Shown: in pieces, positions 9,640-16,839 of the stretch
Position numbering within the stretch: position 1 is the stretch's first letter
Layout of the letters: each line of letters opens with the position of its first letter
Origin: Pirellulaceae bacterium
GTDB taxonomy: Bacteria; Planctomycetota; Planctomycetia; Pirellulales; Pirellulaceae
Assembly (NCBI GenBank): GCA_018402565.1
Contig: JAGYIQ010000004.1
Location: 124,001 to 188,000, forward strand
DNA: 64,000 nucleotides
Reading direction: 5' to 3'
Made by a program: the position numbers and the translations under genes
The notes under the pieces: generated by a model
Databases searched by the model: none
Told to the model about the DNA's origin: nothing
Seen by the model: the letters and a program-made list of their open reading frames with translations, nothing else

Positions 9640-10485
9640 ATGGACGGCCCGGTGATTGTGGGCTTGGGTGAGATCCTGTGGGACATGCTGCCGGCGGGAC
9701 CGCGCTTCGGCGGAGCCCCAGCGAATTTTGCTTGTGCTGCGGCCCGCTTGATGGGGGATTTCGCCCAGATCCACTTGGTCTCGGCGGTCGGACAGGACGC
9801 ACTGGGTGAGCAGGCCCTGACGGAACTCCAAGGCTGCGGGGTCGGCACCGACCACATCCAAAGCAATCCCTGGCCAACCGGTCAAGTGCACGTCTCGTTG
9901 GATCAATCCGGGGTAGCGGAGTACGAATTTGGCGACGACCAAGCCTGGGATCACTTGTGCTGGACCCCGGCACTGGGGCGTCTAGCACAGGCCTGCCAAG
10001 CCGTCTGCTTCGGCACGTTGGGGCAACGCTCCGATGCTTCCCGCGTCGTGATCGAACGTTTCGCCTCCGCTGCCAAACAGGCCTGGCGAGTCTTCGACGT
10101 CAACATCCGCGAACCGCACTTCTCAATGCCCATCGCCCTCTCCAGCCTGCAGATCGCGAATGTGGTGAAACTCAACGAAGACGAACTCCCCCAAGTCGCG
10201 GCGTTGGTTGGCGTGTCGGGCTCGGATCTTGAGATGGCCAAACAAATTCGCCAACGCTTGCAGTTGGCGTACTTGGCCGTGACCCGCGGCCCGCAAGGGG
10301 CCTGGCTGCTCTCGGAAGAAGGCCTGAGCGACGTCGCTGCACCACCCATCGCGGCGAGCAACACCGTCGGCGCCGGCGATGCCTTCACCGCAGCACTGGT
10401 CCAAGGCCTCCTCGAAGGGAAATCATTGACGCGGATCAACGAACAAGCCGTCGCCGTTGCCTCGGCCGTCTGCCGCGACAACTGA
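9640..10485 (+). CDS. PfkB family carbohydrate kinase (fructokinase-like)
   Basis: The protein has 281 residues. The start VIVGLGEILWDMLP and the FGGAPANFA segment are the sugar-binding N-terminal signature of ribokinase/fructokinase-like enzymes. NTVGAGDAFTAAL at 241-253 is PfkB signature 2, with Asp247 as the catalytic base and GAG forming the anion hole. The enzyme phosphorylates a sugar with ATP in the cytosol. The early WDML/FGGAPAN pattern is common in fructokinases, but the substrate is not proven. It begins 27 bp after the Asn-synthetase-like gene behind a purine-rich GAAAGGGG site, so the two may be cotranscribed, although a link in function is not obvious. Length is slightly short for the family, with no missing motif. 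Confidence 0.9.
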   Translation: MDGPVIVGLGEILWDMLPAGPRFGGAPANFACAAARLMGDFAQIHLVSAVGQDALGEQALTELQGCGVGTDHIQSNPWPTGQVHVSLDQSGVAEYEFGDDQAWDHLCWTPALGRLAQACQAVCFGTLGQRSDASRVVIERFASAAKQAWRVFDVNIREPHFSMPIALSSLQIANVVKLNEDELPQVAALVGVSGSDLEMAKQIRQRLQLAYLAVTRGPQGAWLLSEEGLSDVAAPPIAASNTVGAGDAFTAALVQGLLEGKSLTRINEQAVAVASAVCRDN

Positions 10486-10497
10486 CCGGGAAATCAG

Positions 10498-10522
10498 CCG
10501 GCGTGCGTTAGCACCCGGTTTT
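10498..10522 (+). terminator. short Rho-independent terminator after the PfkB gene
   Basis: Thirteen bases after the kinase stop, CCGG (10498-10501) and GTGC (10503-10506) pair with GCAC and CCGG (10511-10518) around a GTTA loop with one bulged C. TTTT follows directly. The U tract is short, so termination may be partial. The motif could also be a small dispersed hairpin. Confidence 0.5.
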
Positions 10523-10614
10523 CGGCGGTGCCAAAGCACTAGGAGCAAATCCAGCATTCCGCTAGACTACGGACGCGTGGGCAGTTGCAACGTCTTGTGT
10601 TCGAGGAGCGCGGA

Positions 10615-11325
10615 GTGGTCTTTTTCGAGTCCCCCAAGGGAACAGTTCGGGTCGAGTTGGGCAATCGCTACCTGGCCGCTCTGTACGCCTGGCTATTGCC
10701 CGGTGCCGGTCACTTTTATCAAGGCCGGTACGCCAAAGGGCTGCTGTTTTCCCTGACGATCCTCACGGTTTACTTTGTCGGATTTTGGCTCGGGGACGGC
10801 CGAGTCGTCTACGCTTCGTTCAAGCAAAATGACGTGCGGTGGCAGTTCTTTGTGCAGTGCCTGGTCGGGGCCCCCACCTTTCCCGCCATCGTTCAAGCGA
10901 CCGCGGGTAGCGAAAACGCCCCGCCACTGTGGATTCGCAACTACCGCTACCCGCCCAACCAAGCCGGCCGGCCCGCCTTCAGTCGCATCGAAGATCCGGC
11001 CGAGGTCGAACGACTGGGCGCTGCCGCGATCCCCGATGGCTTCATGGCCGCCCCCTACGGCGAAGTCACACTCAGCGAACCCGATGTGCTGTCCGCCTGG
11101 CACGCGGAACTCGGGCACCTGTTCGACATCGCCACCCTTTACACCTTTGTCGCCGGACTGCTCAATCTACTGGTCATCTACGACGCCTTCGCCGGCCCGG
11201 GCATGCTGTTTGAAGGCGACGAAGAGGACGAGGAGAATCCAAGCGACGACGCCGAGACAACCGCCAAGACCGCCGAACCCAAAGACGCCGCGACGAGCCC
11301 AAAAAGCGGCGAGTCCAAAGACTGA
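10615..11325 (+). CDS. membrane protein of unknown function (resembles planctomycete DUF6677)
   Basis: The protein has 236 residues from the GTG at 10615, chosen because GAGGAG sits six bases upstream. In-frame TTG 10585 and GTG 10597 lack such a site. It begins near a KGTVRVELGNR strand and has a TM2-like LAALYAWLLPGAGHFYQGRYAKGLLF hairpin at about 20-45, a second membrane stretch (TILTVYFVGFWLG), a soluble middle, a third (IATLYTFVAGLLNLLVIYDAF) and an acidic Glu/Asp/Lys/Pro-rich tail. The AWLLPGAGHFYQGRY motif is typical of small planctomycete inner-membrane proteins without assigned role. It heads a short run with the next small membrane gene (60 bp apart). No catalytic residues are recognised. 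Confidence 0.75.
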   Translation: MVFFESPKGTVRVELGNRYLAALYAWLLPGAGHFYQGRYAKGLLFSLTILTVYFVGFWLGDGRVVYASFKQNDVRWQFFVQCLVGAPTFPAIVQATAGSENAPPLWIRNYRYPPNQAGRPAFSRIEDPAEVERLGAAAIPDGFMAAPYGEVTLSEPDVLSAWHAELGHLFDIATLYTFVAGLLNLLVIYDAFAGPGMLFEGDEEDEENPSDDAETTAKTAEPKDAATSPKSGESKD

Positions 11326-11385
11326 CCGACGCGGGCCAACCGACCGGCGAATTTTGGCTGAGTGAACGAACAAGGAATCAAAACG

Positions 11386-11583
11386 ATGCTGCAGCTACTC
11401 ACGTCTCCCTACATGCATATCGTGCCGCTGATTGCGGCCGCCGCCATCGTGTTCGGCGCGACAAGAGACGAACGCCCCGCGTACATTTTGGCCAACATCG
11501 TCCGCTCTGCCCTCTGGATGACCGTCTTCCTGGGCGGCATCATGTGCGTTCTCCTGGGTCTGGGCTGGTTCTTACGCGGTTGA
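11386..11583 (+). CDS. small two-helix membrane protein, unknown function
   Basis: The protein has 65 residues. The ATG at 11386 has AAGGA nine bases upstream, which is better than the in-frame GTG at 11362. It has two hydrophobic helices (about IVPLIAAAAIVFGAT and ALWMTVFLGGIMCVLLGLGWFL) joined by a short charged ERPAYILAN loop. It lies 60 bp after the larger membrane protein and 39 bp before a secreted EEP enzyme, so it is probably cotranscribed with both. No family is recognised with confidence. Position and topology suggest a subunit or partner of the preceding protein, but nothing in the sequence proves this. Confidence 0.65.
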   Translation: MLQLLTSPYMHIVPLIAAAAIVFGATRDERPAYILANIVRSALWMTVFLGGIMCVLLGLGWFLRG

Positions 11584-11622
11584 CCCGCATCGATCTCCTC
11601 CATCCACCAGAGGAAGGCACTT

Positions 11623-12435
11623 ATGACCACGCAGCCACTACCTTTGAATCTGATCCGCGTTTGGTGGGTCGTTTTGCTACTCATCCCGCAGCCGTCGGCT
11701 TGGCCTCAAGCCAGCGGCCAGAGCGACGCGGGCCAGCTGCGTGTGGTGACGTACAACATCCGCCATGCGCTCGGCACCGACGATCAAGTGGACTTGAACC
11801 GCGTCGGCCAGGTCCTGCAACGATTGACGCCGGATATCGTGGCCCTCCAGGAAGTGGATCGGGGAGCCACGCGGAGTGGTGGTGTCGATCAAGCCGCCGT
11901 TCTGGGCCAACAACTGGGCCTGCACCAAGCGTTCGGTTCTTTTATGGAATTTCAAGGCGGTCAGTACGGCATGGCCATCTTGTCGCGGTACCCCATTCTT
12001 AAGTCGACGGCCATTAAACTGCCCGACGGGAATGAGCCCCGCGTCGCCTTGGCGGCCGAGCTGCAAATGCCCGATGGCAGCCAACTACTGGTCGTCAATG
12101 TGCACTTCGATTGGGTCCGCGACGACCGCTTCCGCTGGGCCCAAGCCGAAGCCGTCAAGTTGTTTTTGGAGACTTGGCCAACCCCGTATCTCCTGTTAGG
12201 TGACTTCAACGACCTGCCCGAATCGCGTACCCTGAAGATGCTGGGGCGAGACCTGTTGGAAGCGGCCAAACCCGCCAACGATCGCTTCACGTTTTCCTCG
12301 ACCACCCCCGAGATCGAGATCGACTACATCTTCGCGGGCCCCGCGAATCGCTGGTCGGTCGACGGTGTCGAAGTGATCCAAGAACGTACGGCCTCGGACC
12401 ACCGACCCGTCGTGGCCACCTTGAAGCTGCGGTGA
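11623..12435 (+). CDS. secreted endonuclease/exonuclease/phosphatase (EEP) family protein
   Basis: The protein has 270 residues. A signal peptide (RVWWVVLLLIPQPSAWPQA) is followed by the EEP fold: RVVTYNIRH, IVALQEVD with the metal-binding Glu, YGMAILSRYP, the GDFND catalytic Asp/Asn pair, EIDYIF and the C-terminal SDHRPV Asp-His. Family members hydrolyse phosphodiester or phosphomonoester bonds in nucleic acids, inositol phosphates or sphingolipids with Mg2+. The signal peptide places it in the periplasm or outside. AGAGGAAGG stands six to eight bases before the ATG at 11623. All catalytic motifs are present. The substrate cannot be read from sequence. Confidence 0.9.
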   Translation: MTTQPLPLNLIRVWWVVLLLIPQPSAWPQASGQSDAGQLRVVTYNIRHALGTDDQVDLNRVGQVLQRLTPDIVALQEVDRGATRSGGVDQAAVLGQQLGLHQAFGSFMEFQGGQYGMAILSRYPILKSTAIKLPDGNEPRVALAAELQMPDGSQLLVVNVHFDWVRDDRFRWAQAEAVKLFLETWPTPYLLLGDFNDLPESRTLKMLGRDLLEAAKPANDRFTFSSTTPEIEIDYIFAGPANRWSVDGVEVIQERTASDHRPVVATLKLR

Positions 12436-12490
12436 CAACGCCCCGCGTCGGTCACCCGCCCGTTCGCCCACCATCATTGCAGGACACACC

Positions 12491-12721
12491 ATGAGCCCGA
12501 CAGCCGCCGACGAACATTGGGACGCGGGCGAGATGGGCTGTGGGGAACTGATCCTCAAACTCAAGGTCCGCGTCAAAAAAATGCCCCCCGCCGCGGTGCT
12601 GCGTCTGACGGCACTGGACGCCGGCGCGCAAGCCGATATTCCGGCTTGGTGCCGACTGACGGGCAACCCCTTGCTACACGAACAACATCCCGATTACTGG
12701 ATTCAGCGCAAACAGGAGTAA
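12491..12721 (+). CDS. TusA/SirA-like sulfur carrier protein
   Basis: The protein has 76 residues, the normal TusA size. The pattern D-x-x-x-M-G-C17-G-E-L-I-L-K-L-K, then AVLRLTALDAGAQADIPAWCRLTGNPLL, fits the two-layer alpha/beta TusA fold, including the conserved dipaW-c-r-l-t-G-n-x-l end. Classical TusA has a C-P-x-P motif. Here the cysteine is kept but the prolines are replaced (CGEL), so persulfide carriage is likely but not certain. It stands five bases before the DsrE-like gene, with AGGAG between them, and the downstream MetE-like protein carries a second TusA-like domain. The set suggests a dedicated sulfur relay. Confidence 0.75.
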   Translation: MSPTAADEHWDAGEMGCGELILKLKVRVKKMPPAAVLRLTALDAGAQADIPAWCRLTGNPLLHEQHPDYWIQRKQE

Positions 12722-12725
12722 TGAC

Positions 12726-13088
12726 ATGCCCGGCAAGTTCTGCGTCAACCTGACCCGTTCCTTGGACGATCCCGACCGAGCGACCGTCGGATTTGTGGTG
12801 GCCAACGCCGCCCTGGGATCCGACCAGGAGACCCTCGTTTTCCTCTCGACCGAAGGCGTGCGATTGGCCCAACAAGGCGTCGCGGAAACGATCCACGAGA
12901 CGGGCTTTGCTCCCCTGGCGGAACTCATGAGTGGCTTTATCGAAGCCGGCGGCTTGGTCTACGTCTGCTCGCCCTGTTTCAAAAAACGCGGCCTGACCGA
13001 GGACCAACTGATCCCCGGTGTGACCCTGGTCGGCGGCGCGAAATTGGTCGAGTTCCTGGCCGATGGCAGCCCCTGCGTCTCCTTCTAG
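12726..13088 (+). CDS. DsrE-like sulfur relay protein
   Basis: The protein has 120 residues and starts at 12726 after AGGAG. The pattern GKFCVNLTRSLDDPDRATVGFVVANAAL, LVFLSTEGVRLAQ and GGLVYVCSPCFKKRGL (Cys81, Cys84) is the DsrE/YchN-type alpha/beta fold with a C-terminal reactive cysteine. Such proteins accept or pass persulfide sulfur with TusA partners in the cytosol. It is placed between the TusA-like gene and the TusA-MetE fusion with gaps of 5 and 12 bp, which strongly suggests one transcript and one process. The CxxC-like pair is unusual, as DsrE proteins often have one Cys. Donor and acceptor are inferred from context only. Confidence 0.78.
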   Translation: MPGKFCVNLTRSLDDPDRATVGFVVANAALGSDQETLVFLSTEGVRLAQQGVAETIHETGFAPLAELMSGFIEAGGLVYVCSPCFKKRGLTEDQLIPGVTLVGGAKLVEFLADGSPCVSF

Positions 13089-13100
13089 GCTGCCCCCCCC

Positions 13101-14870
13101 ATGTCGCCCGCCAACGACCCGGCCAACAACGACCCGGCCAACTCGCCTGACTCCGCAACGCGGCCGCTGGCCGAGACGCCGATGTCGCGGGACCCGTCCA
13201 ACCCCAGTCCAATGAACCGGGCCATGGATTCAGCGAACACGGATTCAGCAAACTCGGATTCAGCGGCCACGGATTCAGCGTCTGGCCTGGCCCCGCACGC
13301 CTCGTTTGACGGCGGCGACCTCGATTGCGGCAACGGCCTGCTGCTGTTGATTCGTCGCCACATCGACCCGCTGGAAGTCGGCCAGCGGCTGGAGATTCGC
13401 TCCCGCGAAGCCTCGGTCCGCACCGACCTGCCCGCCTGGTGTCGCTTGACAAACAACCCCTTGGTCGGGCAGTCCATTCACGGCCCAGAGACCCGATTCG
13501 TGGTCACTAAAGGCGCTCGAACCACGCCAAAACGGGCCACAACGCCGATCGAATCGCCGTCGGCAATCGAGCCGGAAAAACGGACCGAGCCACAACACCG
13601 GATCGAGCCCAAGTCTGCGAGCGAGACCCAGGTGGCCGTGGGGACGACTGTAGCGCCCGAGGCCTCCGGCCCACGTGCCGCGGTCCCACTGCCCGACCTG
13701 CCCGCGGCGGTCCGCTTGCCCGCCCTGCCGGTGATGGGCATCGGCAGCTGGCCGCGACCGCGTTGGTTGATGCAGGCGTTGGCCGAGCGGCTGCAGGGTC
13801 GACTGAGCGAGGCGGAATTTCAAGCCACGGCCGATGACGCCGTGCGGCTGGTGGTCGACCACCAACAACGGGCCGGCGTGCAAGTTTTGACCGACGGCGA
13901 ACAACGCCGCGACAACTACGCCAGCTTCGTCGGCGGGATCCTGGACAACTGCCAACTCATTCCCCTGACCGATCTCTTGCCCTACGTCGACGATCCCGAC
14001 AAGTTTGCCGCCGAACTGCAAGCCTTGGATATTCCCGCCTCCGAGGTTCGGCACCCCGCCGTGTTCGGCCCCCTCGGTCGCTCGCGGCCCCTGGCGGTGC
14101 ACGAGTATCGCTTTGTCGCTGGCCTGGCCGACGCCCCGTGCAAGGTCGCCCTGCCCGGCCCCTACTTGCTGACCCGCACCATGTGGTTGGAATGCGTGTC
14201 CGATCGCGCGTACACCTGCCGCAATGCGCTGGCCCGCGATGTGGTCCGAGTGCTTCGCGAGGAATTGGTCGAACTCTTGCAGGCCGGCGTGGCGCTCGTG
14301 CAGTTCGACGAACCGGTGTTGACGGAAGTCGTGTTTGGGCAACCCAGCGAGAAGCGGTCGTTCATGTGCGGGGCCCTCAGCGAGCGACTCCCACCTGCCG
14401 AGGAACTGGCCTTTGCCCTGCGACTGTTCCAAGAACTCACCGCCGACTTGCCACAAGAGCGAATCGCTCTGCATATCTGCCGTGGCAACTGGACACCGGA
14501 TGAAAGCAAGGCCCTGTCCGGGAGCTACCAACCGCTGCTGGAATTCCTCTGCCAAGTCCCGGTCGGAAATTATTTTCTCGAGGCCTGCACGCCGCGAGCG
14601 GGCGAATGGGACATGCTGGCGGATCTACCGCACGACCGGCGACTGGGCTTGGGCATGGTCAATCAGAAAGTGGCCGCGGTAGAAGACTCGGCCAAGATCG
14701 TCGCTCGCGTGGAGGCCGCGCTGCAGCGTTTCGGCGACCGCTTGATGCTGACCCCCGATTGTGGCTTTGCCACTTTTGCGGACAATCCGCTCAGCAGTGC
14801 GGAAGTCGCCACCGCCAAACTGGCGGCGTTGACCCACGCTCGCGCGCAGATCTTGGGCCACGGACGGTAA
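13101..14870 (+). CDS. fusion of a TusA-like domain to a MetE-type (cobalamin-independent) methionine synthase catalytic domain
   Basis: The protein has 589 residues. The N-terminus (1-65) is low-complexity, with repeated DSAN/DPAN units. Residues about 68-125 form a second TusA-like domain with Cys76 (LDCGNGLLLLIRR, DLPAWCRLTNNPLVG). A Ser/Pro/Glu linker follows, then the MetE C-terminal barrel from about 205: MGIGSWPRP, LTDGEQRRDNY, VQFDEPVL. The zinc ligands expected for MetE are present as His458-x-Cys460 and Cys554 (TPDCGF), with Glu494 a possible fourth. The N-terminal MetE half is absent, as in core-MetE proteins. Known MetE transfers a methyl group from folate to homocysteine. The fused carrier suggests that sulfur arrives as carrier-bound thiol, or that the enzyme does a related thiol alkylation (inference). 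Upstream genes are TusA- and DsrE-like. Confidence 0.85.
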   Translation: MSPANDPANNDPANSPDSATRPLAETPMSRDPSNPSPMNRAMDSANTDSANSDSAATDSASGLAPHASFDGGDLDCGNGLLLLIRRHIDPLEVGQRLEIRSREASVRTDLPAWCRLTNNPLVGQSIHGPETRFVVTKGARTTPKRATTPIESPSAIEPEKRTEPQHRIEPKSASETQVAVGTTVAPEASGPRAAVPLPDLPAAVRLPALPVMGIGSWPRPRWLMQALAERLQGRLSEAEFQATADDAVRLVVDHQQRAGVQVLTDGEQRRDNYASFVGGILDNCQLIPLTDLLPYVDDPDKFAAELQALDIPASEVRHPAVFGPLGRSRPLAVHEYRFVAGLADAPCKVALPGPYLLTRTMWLECVSDRAYTCRNALARDVVRVLREELVELLQAGVALVQFDEPVLTEVVFGQPSEKRSFMCGALSERLPPAEELAFALRLFQELTADLPQERIALHICRGNWTPDESKALSGSYQPLLEFLCQVPVGNYFLEACTPRAGEWDMLADLPHDRRLGLGMVNQKVAAVEDSAKIVARVEAALQRFGDRLMLTPDCGFATFADNPLSSAEVATAKLAALTHARAQILGHGR

Positions 14871-14879
14871 GGAATCGAA

Positions 14880-15872
14880 ATGCTGACTCGGACCACGCAC
14901 GCCAAGTTGGAGGACCCGGTCACCGAATTGATGCGTCGCGAGTTCCCCTGCCTCCGTGTGAAACAAACGGTTGAACAAGCATTACAAGAACTCCGCCAAG
15001 CGCCACCGGAAGGGCGGATCATCTATTTTTACGTGATCGACGACCAACGTCGCCTGCATGGCGTGGTGCCGACCCGCCGGCTGCTGCTCAGTCCCGCCCA
15101 GACCGCGTTGGAAGACATCATGGTCCGCCAAGTCGTCAGCATCCCCGCGACGGCGTCGGTAAAAGAGGCCTGCGAGGTGTTCGTCGAGCACCGCTTGCTG
15201 GCCATTCCTGTGCTGGACGCCAGCGGCCAAATCATGGGCGTGGTCGACGTCGACTTGTACACCGACGAGTTGGCAGATTTGGATCGCCGCCAAGCCAGCG
15301 ACGACTTGTTCCAATTGATCGGTGTGCATCTCTCGGAAACGGAAGTCAATGACCCTTGGACCGCGTTCCTCAGCCGCTTCCCCTGGTTGATCGCCAATAT
15401 CGCTGGCGGAATCTTAGCCGCGTTCCTGACCGGTATGTACCAAGTCCAACTGGAAAAAGTGGTGGCCCTGGCGCTGTTCATCCCCGTGGTCCTGGCCCTG
15501 GCCGAGAGCGTGGCGATCCAATCCGTCAGCCTGGCCCTACAGGCCCTGCACGGGCGAAACCCGACCCTCCGCTCGATCGGGCGGAAACTCCAACTGGAGT
15601 CCGTGACCGGCATCTTGTTGGGCTTGGCCTGTGGAGCGGTCGTGGCCGCAGTCGCCGGCGTCTGGCTGCGCGACGCATTGGTCCCCCTCTGCTTGCTGGG
15701 CGGGATTGCCGGTGGAGTCACGGCGGCGGCTATGATTGGCGTCGCCATCCCCAACGTCCTGCGTTGGTTGAATCGCGAGCCCCAAGTGGCGGCTGGCCCG
15801 ATCGCCTTGGCGACCACCGACATGGTGACACTCATCTGCTACTTCAGCCTCGCCCGCTGGCTGATCGGCTAG
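14880..15872 (+). CDS. short MgtE-type divalent cation transporter with CBS pair
   Basis: The protein has 330 residues. Residues about 12-130 form two CBS domains (YVIDDQRRLHGVVPTRRLL, VVSIPATASVKEACEVFVEHRLLAIPVLD, MGVVDVDLY). Residues about 155-330 are the MgtE membrane domain with five hydrophobic helices and the LALFIPVVLALAESVAIQS and DMVTLICYF motifs that line the Mg2+ pore. The acidic N domain of full-length MgtE is missing, giving a shorter family variant. It would import Mg2+ or a similar ion through the inner membrane, gated by the CBS domains. It begins nine bases after the MetE-like gene with an AAGGAA site, so it is cotranscribed. No M-box riboswitch is seen. Confidence 0.88.
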   Translation: MLTRTTHAKLEDPVTELMRREFPCLRVKQTVEQALQELRQAPPEGRIIYFYVIDDQRRLHGVVPTRRLLLSPAQTALEDIMVRQVVSIPATASVKEACEVFVEHRLLAIPVLDASGQIMGVVDVDLYTDELADLDRRQASDDLFQLIGVHLSETEVNDPWTAFLSRFPWLIANIAGGILAAFLTGMYQVQLEKVVALALFIPVVLALAESVAIQSVSLALQALHGRNPTLRSIGRKLQLESVTGILLGLACGAVVAAVAGVWLRDALVPLCLLGGIAGGVTAAAMIGVAIPNVLRWLNREPQVAAGPIALATTDMVTLICYFSLARWLIG

Positions 15873-15939
15873 CGGGGCCATAGCGGCGTGACGCCCGTTT
15901 GACACCCGTTTGACACCTGGATTTGATCAACGGGGCCGA

Positions 15940-16088
15940 TCGGTCTGATAGGCCTGATCGGTCTGATAGGCCTGATCGGTCTGATCGGTCTGATCGCTCA
16001 TATGGGTCTTATGTGTCCCATGGGTTCATATAGGTCCCATAGGTCCCATAGGTCCCATACGTCCCATAGATCTAGCTCTTATAGGTCC
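15940..16088. repeat. imperfect 9-bp tandem repeat tract
   Basis: About 14 units drift from GGTCTGATA/GGCCTGATC on the left to GTCCCATAG on the right. No gene is supported between 15873 and 16162. The minus-strand reading gives Gly-Pro-Met repeats but runs through the tRNA, so it is not taken as a protein. Such tracts suggest slippage-driven growth. Confidence 0.8.
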
Positions 16089-16162
16089 TAAACGCCCCGA
16101 TTGAAACCAAGGGCAACAGAAGAGAAACAGCAACCACTTTTTTGGCAACTCACTTACCGAAG

Positions 16163-16235
16163 TGGTCAGGGGCGGGCTCGAACCGCCGACACATGGATTT
16201 TCAGTCCATTGCTCTACCAACTGAGCTACCTGACC
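16163..16235 (-). tRNA. tRNA-Phe (GAA)
   Basis: The minus strand folds into a 73-nt cloverleaf. The acceptor stem GGTCAGG pairs with CCTGACC, the D arm is GCTCAGTTGGTAGAGC, the anticodon stem ATGGA/TCCAT holds loop CTGAAAA with anticodon GAA, and the T arm is GGCGGTTCGAGCCCGCC. The discriminator is A, and CCA is not encoded. It is transcribed away from the envelope operon that starts at 16840. Confidence 0.96.
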
Positions 16236-16563
16236 GAGTCATATCTGCGGGGTAGTTTAGCGGATTGGCGTGGAGCGTCAATCGCTTCGCAGGCGTTTTT
16301 CCTTCGCCCGCCAAAAGTTTCTTGGATCCGACAGTAAAAATATTTGACAGAGGACCATTCCTCGGGTATCCTTAGGGCATCAACGAGGCCCGCCGCTCGA
16401 TGCACTGTCCGGACTCCAATGTCTTGCCTCGTCCTTGGAGTAGGGACATGCCGCATTCTGGCTGGGTTCACTTGAGAATGATTGCCCGGTGAGGATTTCC
16501 CAGGGGGATAGCTCGGGGATTATCGATCGAACGGCCGCAGCGGCTCTCGATCGCTTTTCACGG

Positions 16564-16648
16564 ACCGTAAGTTCCTCCGCACAGTAAGTTCCCCCGCACC
16601 GTGAGTTCCTCGGCACCGTAAGTTCCTCCGCACCGTAAGTTCCTCCGC
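16564..16648. repeat. five tandem copies of a 17-bp unit
   Basis: Five consecutive copies of ACCGTAAGTTCCTCCGC occur with one to three changes each. They lie in the 604-bp gap 16236-16839 upstream of the envelope operon. Nothing else recognisable as a gene is present in the gap. Confidence 0.85.
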
Positions 16649-16727
16649 ACCCATGTGGCTCGAAGGGCTTGCAGCGGTGCCATGATTGAATCGGCTGGGG
16701 GGTTCCGGCTAGAATCCATTTCTAGTC

Positions 16728-16785
16728 GGGCTGGGCTGATCGGGCTGGACTGATCGGGCTGGGCTGATCGGGCGGGCCGGGCATC
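16728..16785. repeat. GGGCTGATC-type tandem repeat before the envelope operon
   Basis: Several imperfect copies of CGGGCTGGGCTGAT lie about 60-110 bp upstream of the ATG at 16840, within the likely promoter or leader region of the operon. Confidence 0.65.
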
Positions 16786-16839
16786 AAGGGCGGAGGGCGT
16801 GGTTGGAAACTGAGTTCCATACAGCTAGATGAGTAGAAC

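Noticed and set aside
12436-12490. SAM or cobalamin riboswitch before the TusA/MetE-like set
   Set aside because: The gap to the upstream gene is only 55 bp and shows no riboswitch core.
15940-16088. CRISPR array
   Set aside because: Units are 9 bp without spacers, and no cas genes are present.
16026-16220. Gly-Pro-Met repeat protein on the minus strand
   Set aside because: Its start lies inside tRNA-Phe and the rest is the 9-bp repeat tract. No ribosome site or homolog pattern.
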